Part shown: positions 17,261-25,099 of the stretch, piece after piece
How positions within the stretch are numbered: position 1 is the first letter of the stretch
How the letters are laid out: each line of letters starts with the position of its first letter
Origin: Streptomonospora alba
GTDB lineage: Bacteria > Actinomycetota > Actinomycetes > Streptosporangiales > Streptosporangiaceae
Reading direction: 5' to 3'
Length of the DNA: 62,812 bases
Assembly: GCF_000826685.1 (NCBI RefSeq)
Contig: NZ_JROO01000012.1
Span: 1 to 62,812, forward strand
The notes under the pieces: model-generated
Seen by the model: the letters and a program-made list of their open reading frames with translations, nothing else
Told to the model about the DNA's origin: nothing
Database searches by the model: none
Translations under genes and position numbers: made by a program

Positions 17261-18037
17261 ATGGACGAAGTGGCAGAGACTCTCCAACTCATCACGCTGA
17301 TCCTGGTCGGCGTCGGCGCCTTCCTGTGGTGGCGCGCCATGCAGGCGCGCTCCCACCGGCTCAAGCTGCAGACGACGCCGAACTACCCGCTGGGCAGGCT
17401 GGCCGATATGGAGGAGCTCCCGGCCAGGGCCGAGGTGCTGGCCGAGGCCGCCGCCGGCCCGGAGGGGCTGCTGACCTCCCCTTACTCCCAGACCGAGTGC
17501 GTGTGGTTCCGAGTCGAGGTGGTGCACCACCACTACTCGGACGAGACCGGCGATCGGCTGGAGCTGAGCCCGGTCTTCGATCTGCACTCCCACCAGCCGT
17601 TCACGCTCACCGACGTCACCGGCTCCGCCCTGTGCCGACCGCACTGGGTCGAGGTGGAGCACGCCGACCTGGTGCACGACCGCTTCGACGAGGGCGTGGT
17701 GCCGCCCACCGACGCGCTTTCCCCGCCCCACTTGGAGGACGCCGAACGGGGCGTGGTCACCGCCAGCACGAAGGTGGCCGGCCCGGCGGCGCTGACGCCC
17801 GGTTGCTCCTTCCGCGAATGGGTGATCCCTCCCGGCGAGCGCATCTTCCTGCGCGCCTTCCCGCACCGCGATGACGACGGCGGCGTCGTGCTCATGGGCG
17901 GCGAGGACGAGCCGATGACGATCTCCACCCACACCGAGCAGGAGCTGATCCGCGAGGACCGCGGCAAGGAGGTCCTGGGCTTCACGGCGCTGCCGGTGAC
18001 GCTGGTCCTGCTGGTGTTCGCGCTCCTGCTGGGGTAA
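17261..18037 (+). CDS. GIDE-domain membrane protein (copy B)
   Basis: A 258-residue protein with an N-terminal membrane helix (TLQLITLILVGVGAFLWW) and a C-terminal one (VLGFTALPVTLVLLVFALLLG). Between them is YSQTECVWFRVEVVHHHYSDE, then CSFREWVIPPGERIFLRAFPH, which parallel the ECVWHGHEVLRHY and FEYREWVLRPGDPI blocks of copy A. It is therefore another GIDE-like protein, without RING. The two differ greatly outside these blocks. The function is unknown. The ATG at 17261 has only a weak ribosome binding site. The 282-bp gap before it shows nothing clear. Confidence 0.68.
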   Translation: MDEVAETLQLITLILVGVGAFLWWRAMQARSHRLKLQTTPNYPLGRLADMEELPARAEVLAEAAAGPEGLLTSPYSQTECVWFRVEVVHHHYSDETGDRLELSPVFDLHSHQPFTLTDVTGSALCRPHWVEVEHADLVHDRFDEGVVPPTDALSPPHLEDAERGVVTASTKVAGPAALTPGCSFREWVIPPGERIFLRAFPHRDDDGGVVLMGGEDEPMTISTHTEQELIREDRGKEVLGFTALPVTLVLLVFALLLG

Positions 18038-18067
18038 GGCTTCCCGGAGCCGCGGCCCCGGGAAGCC
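18038..18067. terminator. Hairpin between convergent GIDE copy B and gatD
   Basis: A 10-bp perfect stem (GGCTTCCCGG at 18038-18047 with CCGGGAAGCC at 18058-18067) starts right after the stop codon. A second GGCGCC-CTTC-GGCGCC hairpin follows before gatD ends. Neither has a clear T-tract, so bidirectional stopping is inferred from position and strength. Confidence 0.55.
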
Positions 18068-18116
18068 CGCCGGTCGGCCGGTACGGCGCCCTTCGGCGCC
18101 GGCACCGTGGGCCGCA

Positions 18117-18827
18117 CTACAGCGCGGCCGCCAGCCGCTCCTCGTGGAGGGCCTCGCCCCAGGACGGGGGCAGCGGGGGCAGTTCGCCCACGCGCATGCG
18201 CAGCAGCAGGTCGGCCAGCTGCGGATTGCGCGGCAGGGCGGGGCCGTGCAGGTAGGTGCCCAGCACCTGGCCCTGGTAGGCGCCCTCGGTGCTCCCGTCG
18301 TTGCCGATGCCGGCCACGGTGCGGGAAAGCGGTGTGGCGGTCGGCCCCAGGGTGGTGCGGCCCTGGTGGTTCTCGAAGCCGGTGATGCGGCCCCCGCCCA
18401 GCTCGGGAGCGACGTCGGCGACGATCTCGCCGACCGCGCGGGTCTCGCCGCGCCCGCTGTGGATGTCCAGGATCCCCACACCGGGCAGCGGATTGTCGTC
18501 GTCGTCGCCGTAGCTCTGGCCGACGATCTGGTAGCCCGCGCAGACCGCCAGCACCGCCGCGCCGCGCTCGGCGGCGCGCTTGAGCCCGCCGTCGGCGCGC
18601 AGCCGGTTGGCCGCGAGAATCTGCGGCCGGTCCTCGCCGCCGCCGAGCAGGTAGACGTCGCCCTCGGCCGGAACCGGGTCGCTGGAGTGGACGTGCAGGA
18701 TCTCGGTCCTGATGCCGCGCTGCTCGGCACGGCGGCGCAGGATCAGCGCGTTGCCCTGGTCGCCGTAGGTGCTGAGCAGGTCAGGGTAGATCCACACGAT
18801 GCGCAGAACGCTGCTTGTGTCGCTCAT
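18117..18827 (-). CDS. gatD: Lipid II isoglutaminyl synthase, glutaminase subunit GatD
   Basis: A 236-residue class I glutamine amidotransferase that feeds ammonia to MurT for amidating the alpha-carboxyl of D-Glu in lipid II. LLGGGEDRPQ is near the N-terminus, AVLAVCAGYQIVGQ holds the nucleophile cysteine, GFENHQGRTTLGP is the conserved GFENH block, and YLHGPALPRNPQLAD holds the catalytic histidine. It is translated 18 bases after murT, consistent with a two-gene unit making a heterodimer. It is probably essential for wall crosslinking, as in other Gram-positive bacteria. Confidence 0.93.
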   Translation of the reverse strand: MSDTSSVLRIVWIYPDLLSTYGDQGNALILRRRAEQRGIRTEILHVHSSDPVPAEGDVYLLGGGEDRPQILAANRLRADGGLKRAAERGAAVLAVCAGYQIVGQSYGDDDDNPLPGVGILDIHSGRGETRAVGEIVADVAPELGGGRITGFENHQGRTTLGPTATPLSRTVAGIGNDGSTEGAYQGQVLGTYLHGPALPRNPQLADLLLRMRVGELPPLPPSWGEALHEERLAAAL

Positions 18828-18845
18828 CAGATGCCCTTCTGTGTC

Positions 18846-20102
18846 CTACTCGACGCGGCCGTAGTCGGCGCGGATCTGCTGGAAGGCCGTGTAGTTGGCG
18901 ATGACGTCCAGCTTGGTGATGTCGGGGCTCTCGGCCTTGACCTTGGCGACCACATCGCTGACGCGGTCGGCGACCTCGAAGGGGACTTCGTCGGTCTCCA
19001 GCCGCAGTGCCAGGTCGGTGCGCCGCTCGCCCATCACGAACACCCGCCGGCCGCGCAGCACCGAGTAGTCGACGTCCCACAGCCAGGAGGTGTCCTTGCC
19101 GTCGGGGATCTGCGCGTTGACCGAGAGGATCACCGGCACCCGCGGCGGGTCCAGCACGGAGAAGGACTCCAGCCAGCCGGCGGGGTTCTTGGCCAGCAGC
19201 AGGCGGACCTCGACGCCGTCGGTGACGACCGAGGTGTAGCGCCCGGCGACCGAGCGGATCTCCTGCAGGCGCGGCAGGGACTGGGCGGCCGGGATCCCGT
19301 AGGCCGCCGCGGTGGCCATCGCGATCGCCGCGTTGGCGCGGTTGGCGTCACCGGGCAGGCTCATCCGCAGTGGCCAGCGCTGCTCGCCGGGGTCGACCAC
19401 GCTGTCGTTCTCGTTGTCGACCGACCAGGTGGCGTCGGGGCGGCGCATGCCGCACTCCGGGCACTCCCAGTGCGGGTCGGGATCGCGCTTGAGGTGGCCT
19501 CCGCACTCCGGGCAGCACCAGGAGTCCTCCTTCCAGCGCTGGCCGGCCGAGACCCATGTGGCGTAGTTGGCGCCCAGCCCGGCCCAGGCCACCAGGGGGT
19601 CGTCGGCGTTGGCGACGACGTGGGCCTGGGTGCGGCCCAGCGCATCGCGCCACTTCTTCGCCAGCAGGTTGATCTCCGAGGCGCGGTCCATCTGGTCGCG
19701 ACTCAGGTTCATCAGCACGACCACCGCCGCGTTCGTGGCCTCCAGCACCCGCGGCAGGTACTTCTCGTCGACCTCCAGCACGGCCTCGCGGGCGTCGGGC
19801 TGGTTGGCCAGGGCGGTGATGTGGCCGGTGGGCATGTTGGCGCCGTGCTCGTTGGTGGCGACGGGGCCGAGCTCCTGCAGCGCCGACGCGATCAGGCGCG
19901 TCGTCGTGGTTTTGCCGTTGGTCGCGCTGACCAGGGCGATCCGTCGGCCGCGTGACAGCTGGGCGAGCAGGTCGGGTTCGACCTTGAGCGCGACCTTTCC
20001 GCCGATGACGGAGCCGTCGCCGCGCCCGGTCGCCCGGGAGAGCGAGGCCGCGCCCTTACCCACGACCGCGGCCAGTTGGGCACGCAAGGGAAGTTCGCTC
20101 AT
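18846..20102 (-). CDS. murT: Lipid II isoglutaminyl synthase, Mur-ligase subunit MurT
   Basis: A 418-residue Mur-ligase-like ATPase that activates the D-Glu carboxylate of lipid II before amidation with ammonia from GatD. VSATNGKTTTTRLIASAL is the Walker-type P-loop of Mur ligases. CCPECGGHLKRDPDPHWECPECG is a four-cysteine zinc ribbon inserted in the central domain, a hallmark of MurT. MNLSRDQMDRASEI and the C-terminal DUF1727 region complete the family pattern. I preferred ATG at 20102, with GGGG just upstream, over GTG at 20111; both are possible. gatD follows. Confidence 0.93.
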   Translation of the reverse strand: MSELPLRAQLAAVVGKGAASLSRATGRGDGSVIGGKVALKVEPDLLAQLSRGRRIALVSATNGKTTTTRLIASALQELGPVATNEHGANMPTGHITALANQPDAREAVLEVDEKYLPRVLEATNAAVVVLMNLSRDQMDRASEINLLAKKWRDALGRTQAHVVANADDPLVAWAGLGANYATWVSAGQRWKEDSWCCPECGGHLKRDPDPHWECPECGMRRPDATWSVDNENDSVVDPGEQRWPLRMSLPGDANRANAAIAMATAAAYGIPAAQSLPRLQEIRSVAGRYTSVVTDGVEVRLLLAKNPAGWLESFSVLDPPRVPVILSVNAQIPDGKDTSWLWDVDYSVLRGRRVFVMGERRTDLALRLETDEVPFEVADRVSDVVAKVKAESPDITKLDVIANYTAFQQIRADYGRVE

Positions 20103-20266
20103 GATCCCCACAACGTTCGAATGAGAGAGAGTGCGATGCGCCTGGGCGCCAGGCGGTGCAACCCAGACTATTGCCCTGTCCGGACCGCGCGGATCCGCCG
20201 GAGCGCGCCGGACGGGGGTGAGGCGGCCAGGCTACCGGAGCGGCTCCCCCGCGCCGCGACCGCAGC

Positions 20267-20297
20267 GCGCGCGTCCGGCGGCCCGTCGGACGCGCGC
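20267..20297 (-). terminator. Hairpin after the 667-codon gene
   Basis: A perfect 11-bp stem (20267-20277 with 20287-20297) with a 9-nt loop begins at the stop codon of the upstream minus-strand gene. It lacks a U-tract but separates that gene from murT. Confidence 0.5.
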
Positions 20298-22300
20298 TAC
20301 CCCTTGTCGGCCGTGCGCCAGTCGAGCCGTTCGGGAGGCGGGCCCAGGTTGGGCGGAGGCTCCTCCTGCGCCGCCGCGCCGCGCGGTTGGGCGGGCGCCT
20401 CGGCGGCGGACGCCGCCTCGGGGACGTCGTCGACGGTGCTGAGCGTGGCCGTGGGCAGGGTAAGGATGCCGGGGTTGGCGTCGGCGAGCACGGGACCTTC
20501 GGCGCCGGGCAGCACCATGGCGGTCGGCGGCAGCGTGCGCAGCCCGTGCACGTCGGCGCGGTGGTCGCTGAGCACGTCCTCGGCACGCTCCTGCTCGCCG
20601 GACGCCTCGCCGCCGATCCCCGCCGCCTGAGCGGTGGTGCGCCCCCATGTGGTGGCGGTGCGGATGTGGCGGGCCAGATCCAGCGGGGCCAGGGACGCCG
20701 CCGCGTTGCGCATGGACACCGGCGCAGTGACGTCCTCGGCGGTGTCGCCGACGTAGCCGTCGGCCACGGATTCGCGCAGCGCTTCGCCGATGACCTCGGT
20801 CAGCCGGTGCATCCGCAACACCGGCGCTCCCCGCGGACCGGCCTGCGCCTCCTGCGCGCCGCCGGGCCCCAGCAGCACCGGCAGCATCCGCGCCGCCGCC
20901 GCCGCGGTGGGCTGGCGCATGATCACGGGAAGGCGCCCCGCGCCGCGCAGCCAGTGTTCGGCGTCCTCGGGGACCTCGCGGAACAGCAGCACCATCCCTG
21001 CGCCGGCGGCCGAGGCCGTCTCGCCGAGGCGGTCCAGATCGTGTGGGGGCAGCGCCTCGGCGCCCGCCACCACGATCGTGTGCTGCCAGGGGCGTGCGGG
21101 CGCCTGCGCGCGGGCGGCGCGCAGCTCCAGCAGCTCACTCAGCGCCGCCACGGTGTAGGTGCCGTAGGCCCGTGCGGAAACCTCGCCCAGCGTGCGGTCG
21201 GTGGCGATGACCTTGACCTGGGCGTAGGGCTCCTCCCCGGCGCGGCGGCCGACGCCCTCGAAGGGGGCCAGGTGCCGCTCCAGCTCCCACGCGCGCTCGC
21301 GCACACCCCGATCGCTCCCGCAGCGGGCGCGCAGCTCGGCCCGCCGGTCGGCCGGAACCAGGCCCAGCGCGGGATCGGCGTCGCCTCCGGGGTCGTCGGG
21401 CGGCGTGCTCAGCACCCGCAGCCCGCCGAGCAGCGTGGCGACGCCGCTCTGCGGCCCCAGCACCTCCAGCAGCCGCAGAAGCAGGGTCTCGTCTGCGTCG
21501 ATGTCGGCGTCGGCGTCGGCTGCGGAGGCCAGCGAGGCGAGGATGCGGGCGCGCTGGTCGGCGCCGAGGTTGGTGCCCAGGTTCATCCGCTGCAGGTCGG
21601 CCGGCAGCACCCATACGCGGGGGACCACGGCCGAACGCTTGACCAGCGCGCACAGCTCGGCGGCGGTGCCGCGGCCGGACAGGTCGAGGACGGTGAGGTC
21701 TCCGCCGACGCGCAGCACCGAGGCCCCCACGGTGGTCACCAGCGCCGACCACCCGGCGTCCTCGCCGCCGACCACGGCGACGGCCTGTGCGCCCTCGGGC
21801 GGGCGCACGCCGTACCAGCGTGGCTGGGCCTCGTAGGCGCGTTTGCGGGTCTGCCACTCGTCGTAAGCGCGGGCGTGCTCCTCCTGACGCTCGCGGAGGT
21901 CGCGTTCGCGGGCGGACCGCTCGGACTCCAGGCGGCGTTCCTCGGCGCGCAGCCGCTCGCGCGTGACGCGGCGGCCCTGGAGCAGGGCGACGGCTATGGG
22001 CAGGGCCACGGCCGCGCACGCCATCCAGGAACCGAAGACGACGGGTCCGGGCAGCACACGCAGCGGCCACAGCGGCACGCACAGCAGCGCGAGGGCGCCC
22101 AGGACCGCCAATGCGACATAGAGCGGACGGTGGGTGCGGGCTTCGTTCTCCCGCTGCGCAGAGATCCACTCGGGGCTGAGGGCGATCCGGTCGCCGGGCG
22201 AGGGGCGCTGCGGCGGCGGCCCGGGATCGGGAGCCGGCACCTCGTAGCGCCACCCGAGATACGTCGGACTCGGATGGACTCCCGATGGGGGATCGGCCAC
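20297..22300 (-). CDS. Unrecognised membrane protein with two N-terminal helices and a coiled coil
   Basis: A 667-residue protein I cannot name. It has a Pro-rich N-terminus, then two membrane helices at about 59-80 and 85-107, then a charged coiled coil at about 111-155 (RRVTRERLRAEERRLESERS). A long soluble region has Rossmann-like segments (AVAVVGGEDAGWSALVTTVG, QHTIVVAGAEALPPHDLDRL, AGMVLLFREVPEDAEHW). The C-terminal tail is Pro/Ala-rich. The two helices followed by a basic coiled coil recall the N-terminus of FtsK/EccC-type ATPases, but I see no Walker A motif, so that is only a resemblance. GTG at 22300 was chosen for GGAGG nine bases upstream. It lies upstream of murT-gatD on the same strand. 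Confidence 0.6.
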   Translation of the reverse strand: MADPPSGVHPSPTYLGWRYEVPAPDPGPPPQRPSPGDRIALSPEWISAQRENEARTHRPLYVALAVLGALALLCVPLWPLRVLPGPVVFGSWMACAAVALPIAVALLQGRRVTRERLRAEERRLESERSARERDLRERQEEHARAYDEWQTRKRAYEAQPRWYGVRPPEGAQAVAVVGGEDAGWSALVTTVGASVLRVGGDLTVLDLSGRGTAAELCALVKRSAVVPRVWVLPADLQRMNLGTNLGADQRARILASLASAADADADIDADETLLLRLLEVLGPQSGVATLLGGLRVLSTPPDDPGGDADPALGLVPADRRAELRARCGSDRGVRERAWELERHLAPFEGVGRRAGEEPYAQVKVIATDRTLGEVSARAYGTYTVAALSELLELRAARAQAPARPWQHTIVVAGAEALPPHDLDRLGETASAAGAGMVLLFREVPEDAEHWLRGAGRLPVIMRQPTAAAAARMLPVLLGPGGAQEAQAGPRGAPVLRMHRLTEVIGEALRESVADGYVGDTAEDVTAPVSMRNAAASLAPLDLARHIRTATTWGRTTAQAAGIGGEASGEQERAEDVLSDHRADVHGLRTLPPTAMVLPGAEGPVLADANPGILTLPTATLSTVDDVPEAASAAEAPAQPRGAAAQEEPPPNLGPPPERLDWRTADKG

Positions 22301-22483
22301 CTCGAAGCACCTCCTGCCCGGCGTCGGGGCGGCCGGGTCGGCATCGCGCGGTATGCGGAGATCGTGCGGAGAATACCGCAGATGTTGGCAGCAGGTCTCC
22401 GTGTTGTCACGACCCGGCCGCGAAACGCGACGGCGGTGCACGGCAGTACTGCGCCGGCGCCGGCACGGAAAGGCCCCGAACGC

Positions 22484-22534
22484 AAAAGCCGGACGCCGGT
22501 GCCGGCGGGGTGTGCCCCCGCCCGCACCGGCGTC
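22484..22534 (-). terminator. Intrinsic terminator after the sulfur operon
   Basis: On the minus strand an approximately 19-bp stem with one mismatch (22515-22534 with 22492-22510; loop of four) is followed by TTTT at 22487-22484. It lies 28 bases after the DUF1416 stop and probably ends the leader-DUF4395-sulfurtransferase-DUF1416 transcript. Confidence 0.75.
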
Positions 22535-22561
22535 CGCGCGGCTGTCCTGTCGCGACCGTGC

Positions 22562-22870
22562 TCAGGCGTCGACCTGGAGGTCGATCACCTTGCCCGTCTC
22601 GGCGTCGACCGCGTACTCGGCGCTGAAGCCCTTGGAGGCCAGCACCTTGACCTTCCAGGCGCCGTCCGCGGCGAAGAAGCGGAACGTGCCCTCCTCGCCG
22701 GTCGCCACCTCGCCGACGAAGTCGTCGGAGCTGTTCAGCAGGCGTGCGTAGGCGCCGCTGAGCGGCACGCCGTCGCGCCGCACGACGCCCTGGATCACCG
22801 CCTGGTCACCGGCGTCGGCATCGGCCAGGGCGACGCCCCCGACCGGCGCGCCGCATCCGTTGTCGCTCAC
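22562..22870 (-). CDS. DUF1416 (SseC-like) protein
   Basis: A 102-residue protein resembling mycobacterial SseC. It opens with CGAPVGGVALADADAGDQAVIQGVV and continues with a beta-rich carboxypeptidase-regulatory-like fold (GAYARLLNSSDDFVGEV, GTFRFFAADGAWKVKVL). It is known only as the constant downstream partner of thiosulfate sulfurtransferases in actinobacteria; its biochemical role is unknown. It starts with GTG 60 bases after the sulfurtransferase stop and is followed by a strong terminator, so it is the last gene of the sulfur operon. Confidence 0.88.
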   Translation of the reverse strand: MSDNGCGAPVGGVALADADAGDQAVIQGVVRRDGVPLSGAYARLLNSSDDFVGEVATGEEGTFRFFAADGAWKVKVLASKGFSAEYAVDAETGKVIDLQVDA

Positions 22871-22930
22871 TGCGTGTCCTCCTCGCTCAGTGCCCTTCGG
22901 GCCGCCGCACGGCCGCGGACGGGACGTCGG

Positions 22931-23770
22931 TCACTTGGCCTCGCCCAGCTCCACCGGAACGCCGACCAGCGAGCCGTACTCGGTCCAGGAGCCGTCGTAG
23001 TTCTTCACGTTCTCCAGGCCCAGCAGCTCGTGCAGCGCGAACCAGGTGTGCGACGAACGCTCGCCGATTCGGCAGTAGGCGATGATGTCCTTGTCCAGGT
23101 CCACGCCGGCCTCGGTGTAGAGCCGGCGCAGCTCCTCGTCGCTCTTGAAGGTGCCGTCGTCGTTGGCGGTCTTGGACCAGGGAATGTTGCGCGCGGTGGG
23201 AATGTGCCCGGCCCGCTGCGCGGTCTCCTGCGGCAGGTGCGCCGGCGCCAGCAGCTTGCCGACGAACTCGTCGGGCGAGCGCACGTCGACCAGGTCCTTC
23301 TTGCCGATGGAGTCGACGACCTCCTCGCGGAAGGCGCGGATCGAGGTGTCCTGCTCCTTGGCGCTGTAGGAGGTCTTGGCGCGCTCGGGCACCTCCTCGA
23401 CCAGCTCGCGGGAGTCCAGCTCCCACTTCTTGCGGCCGCCGTCGAGCAGCTTGACGCTCTGGTGACCGTAGAGGCGGAAGTACCAGTAGGCGTAGGCCGC
23501 GAACCAGTTGTTGTTGCCGCCGTAGAGGATGACGGTGTCGTCGTTGGAGATGCCCTTCTCCGAGAGGAGCTTCTCGAAGCCGGTGCGGTCCACGAAGTCC
23601 CGGCGGACCGGGTCCTGCAGTTCGGTCTTCCAGTCGAGCTTGACGGCGTTGCGGATGTGGCCCTTGTCGTAGGCCGACGTGTCCTCGTCCACTTCGACGA
23701 GGACGACGTTCGGGTCGTCGAGGTGAGCCTCCACCCAGTCGGCGTCCACGAGGACGTCGGAGCGGCTCAT
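22931..23770 (-). CDS. Thiosulfate sulfurtransferase (two-domain rhodanese)
   Basis: A 279-residue tandem rhodanese that transfers sulfane sulfur from thiosulfate to cyanide or thiol acceptors. The first, inactive domain has VLVEVDEDTSAYDKGHIRNAVKL and DDTVILYGGNNNWFAAYAYW, with no Cys in the loop. The second has VDVRSPDEFVGK and the active loop YCRIGERSSHTW, where the Cys carries the persulfide. Length and order match actinobacterial CysA/SseA-type enzymes. AAGGAGG precedes the ATG. The position between DUF4395 and DUF1416, after a sulfur-type leader peptide, suggests control by cysteine or sulfur supply. Confidence 0.93.
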   Translation of the reverse strand: MSRSDVLVDADWVEAHLDDPNVVLVEVDEDTSAYDKGHIRNAVKLDWKTELQDPVRRDFVDRTGFEKLLSEKGISNDDTVILYGGNNNWFAAYAYWYFRLYGHQSVKLLDGGRKKWELDSRELVEEVPERAKTSYSAKEQDTSIRAFREEVVDSIGKKDLVDVRSPDEFVGKLLAPAHLPQETAQRAGHIPTARNIPWSKTANDDGTFKSDEELRRLYTEAGVDLDKDIIAYCRIGERSSHTWFALHELLGLENVKNYDGSWTEYGSLVGVPVELGEAK

Positions 23771-23842
23771 GGGGAACCTCCTTGATTCATCGGTCGATCG
23801 TGCATGTCGCCGCGAAGGCGGTCGGCGGGGTGCCGAGCGCCC

Positions 23843-24265
23843 TCACGGGGTGCGGCCCACCGGGGTCAGCCGGCGCATCATCAGATACATCTCACAGCCC
23901 AGGCACAAGCCGAAGGCGGCGTTGAGGAAAGCGGCCAGAAGCGCGAACGCGGTGGCGGCGACTCCCAGCCAGGTGCCTACCGCGAGGTAGCCGACCAGGC
24001 CGAGCAGGGCGAACGCCAGCCCGACCGCCTGAGCGAAGCGCGGCGGGGCGGATTCCTCGGTCTCCTGCGGCGGTCCCAGGCGAGGGCGGATCAACCAGGC
24101 GAAGAGCAGGCCGTAGGGCGAGCGCCGCACACCGGCGGCGACAGCGACGGCGAAGACCAGCGCCTGGAAGGCGAGGAGCCATGCGCTGCCGGTGACCAGC
24201 ACGATCGCGAGGACCGCGGTGGTGATGACGGCGGCGAAGCGTTGACCTCGCGGGTCGACCTGCAT
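23843..24265 (-). CDS. DUF4395 membrane protein
   Basis: A 140-residue protein with about four hydrophobic segments (AAVITTAVLAIVLVTGSAWL, AFQALVFAVAVAAGV, GLAFALLGLVGYLAVG, AATAFALLAAFLNAAFG). The opening VDPRGQRFAA and the ending GLCLGCEMYL are characteristic of DUF4395. The C-terminal Cys pair (CLGC) could be redox- or sulfur-reactive. It is the first full gene after the leader peptide and precedes the sulfurtransferase by 72 bases, so a role in sulfur or thiol transport is a fair guess but unproven. Confidence 0.85.
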   Translation of the reverse strand: MQVDPRGQRFAAVITTAVLAIVLVTGSAWLLAFQALVFAVAVAAGVRRSPYGLLFAWLIRPRLGPPQETEESAPPRFAQAVGLAFALLGLVGYLAVGTWLGVAATAFALLAAFLNAAFGLCLGCEMYLMMRRLTPVGRTP

Positions 24266-24373
24266 CGTGGAGTTCCCACCCGGGTGAGTGCTGCTTGCGG
24301 AGACGAGGGGCGGCCGAGGGCCGGATCGCGCAGCCGAACGGCGGGCCGGGATCAGTCCCCGGGGCGGTCGGCT

Positions 24374-24463
24374 CTAGCTGACAGCACGACAGAGCGCGGT
24401 GGCGACGTGGCAGAAGTCCACGGCGCGGCGCTTGGTCAGAAACGGCTCTGTCGGAGAACTCAC
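24374..24463 (-). CDS. Putative leader peptide of the sulfur operon (29 residues)
   Basis: A 29-codon frame from GTG at 24463 to TAG at 24374. It begins MSSPTEPFLTKRRAVDF, continues CHVATALCRAVS, and so holds two cysteines. The LTKRRAVDFCxVATALCR pattern matches the actinobacterial leader peptides I know from upstream of sulfur-assimilation genes. It ends 108 bases before DUF4395, a GC-rich stretch able to form hairpins. The promoter places the transcription start on the G of the GTG, so translation would be leaderless. Inference: ribosome stalling at Cys codons when cysteine is low alters downstream expression. Confidence 0.75.
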   Translation of the reverse strand: MSSPTEPFLTKRRAVDFCHVATALCRAVS

Positions 24464-24470
24464 GCCTTCG

Positions 24471-24499
24471 ATGATACGGGGTGCGCAGGCCGATGTCAC
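24471..24499 (-). promoter_or_regulatory. Promoter of the sulfur operon leader
   Basis: On the minus strand GTGACA (24494-24499) and TATCAT (24471-24476) are spaced exactly 17. Seven bases separate the -10 from the GTG at 24463, which would make the mRNA start at the start codon. Leaderless mRNAs are common in actinobacteria. Confidence 0.65.
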
Positions 24500-24546
24500 G
24501 GTGGGCCCGTTCACAGGGCCGCCCAGGAGGAACGGGACGTGCCCGG

Positions 24547-25095
24547 CTAGGCGACGGCCGCGCCCAGGGCGGCGATGACGTCGGCCTTGCGGGGCTGGCC
24601 CGCTGCCCGCCGGGTGATGCGCCCGGCGGAGTCGAGCACCAGGACGGTGGGCGTACGCATGACATCGAGTCGGCGCACCAGTTCCAGATGCGACTCCGCG
24701 TCGATCTCGACATGGTTCACACCGTCGACCATGCCGCTCACCTCGGCGAGGATGCGCCGGGTCGCGCGGCAGGGCTGGCAGAAGGCGGTGGAGAACTGCA
24801 CCAGCGTCGCGCGCTCGCCCAGTCCGGTGCCCAGGTCCTGGCCTGTGATCTCCTGCGGGCGCCCGTGTGCGGCGGCCGCGGCGGCGCCGTCGTGCTGTGC
24901 GTCCATGCCGGCTGCCTCCTCCCCTGGCGACTGCTGCGCCGTCGGCAGCGGGCGCCTGCGGCGGGCACCGCCGACCGCGCGGAAACGGCCGTCGAGGCGG
25001 CGCCGCAGGAGTCCGAACACCGTTCCCGCGACCAGCACCGCCACCAGGGCGGCGACGCCGGCGAGCGTCTCGGTGCCCACTGCGCCCGCGTCCAC
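24547..25095 (-). CDS. Membrane-anchored thioredoxin-like protein
   Basis: A 182-residue protein. An N-terminal membrane helix (ETLAGVAALVAVLVAGTVFGLL) and basic stretch are followed by a linker and a thioredoxin fold. VQFSTAFCQPCRATRRIL contains the CxxC redox site (Cys-Gln-Pro-Cys), VEIDAESHLELVRRLDVMRTPTVLVLD contains the conserved cis-proline, and GRITRRAAGQP is the last strand. The orientation of the domain is unclear. It starts with GTG four bases after the DUF2993 stop, so the two are cotranscribed. The sulfur-operon leader promoter begins in its 3' flank. Confidence 0.85.
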   Translation of the reverse strand: MDAGAVGTETLAGVAALVAVLVAGTVFGLLRRRLDGRFRAVGGARRRRPLPTAQQSPGEEAAGMDAQHDGAAAAAAHGRPQEITGQDLGTGLGERATLVQFSTAFCQPCRATRRILAEVSGMVDGVNHVEIDAESHLELVRRLDVMRTPTVLVLDSAGRITRRAAGQPRKADVIAALGAAVA

Positions 25096-25099
25096 GAGG

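Noticed and set aside
20387-23785. A 1132-codon open frame on the plus strand
   Set aside because: It lies opposite four well-supported minus-strand genes or gene parts and has low-complexity His/Gly/Arg/Gln-rich composition with no family match. It is a mirror frame of GC-rich coding sequence.
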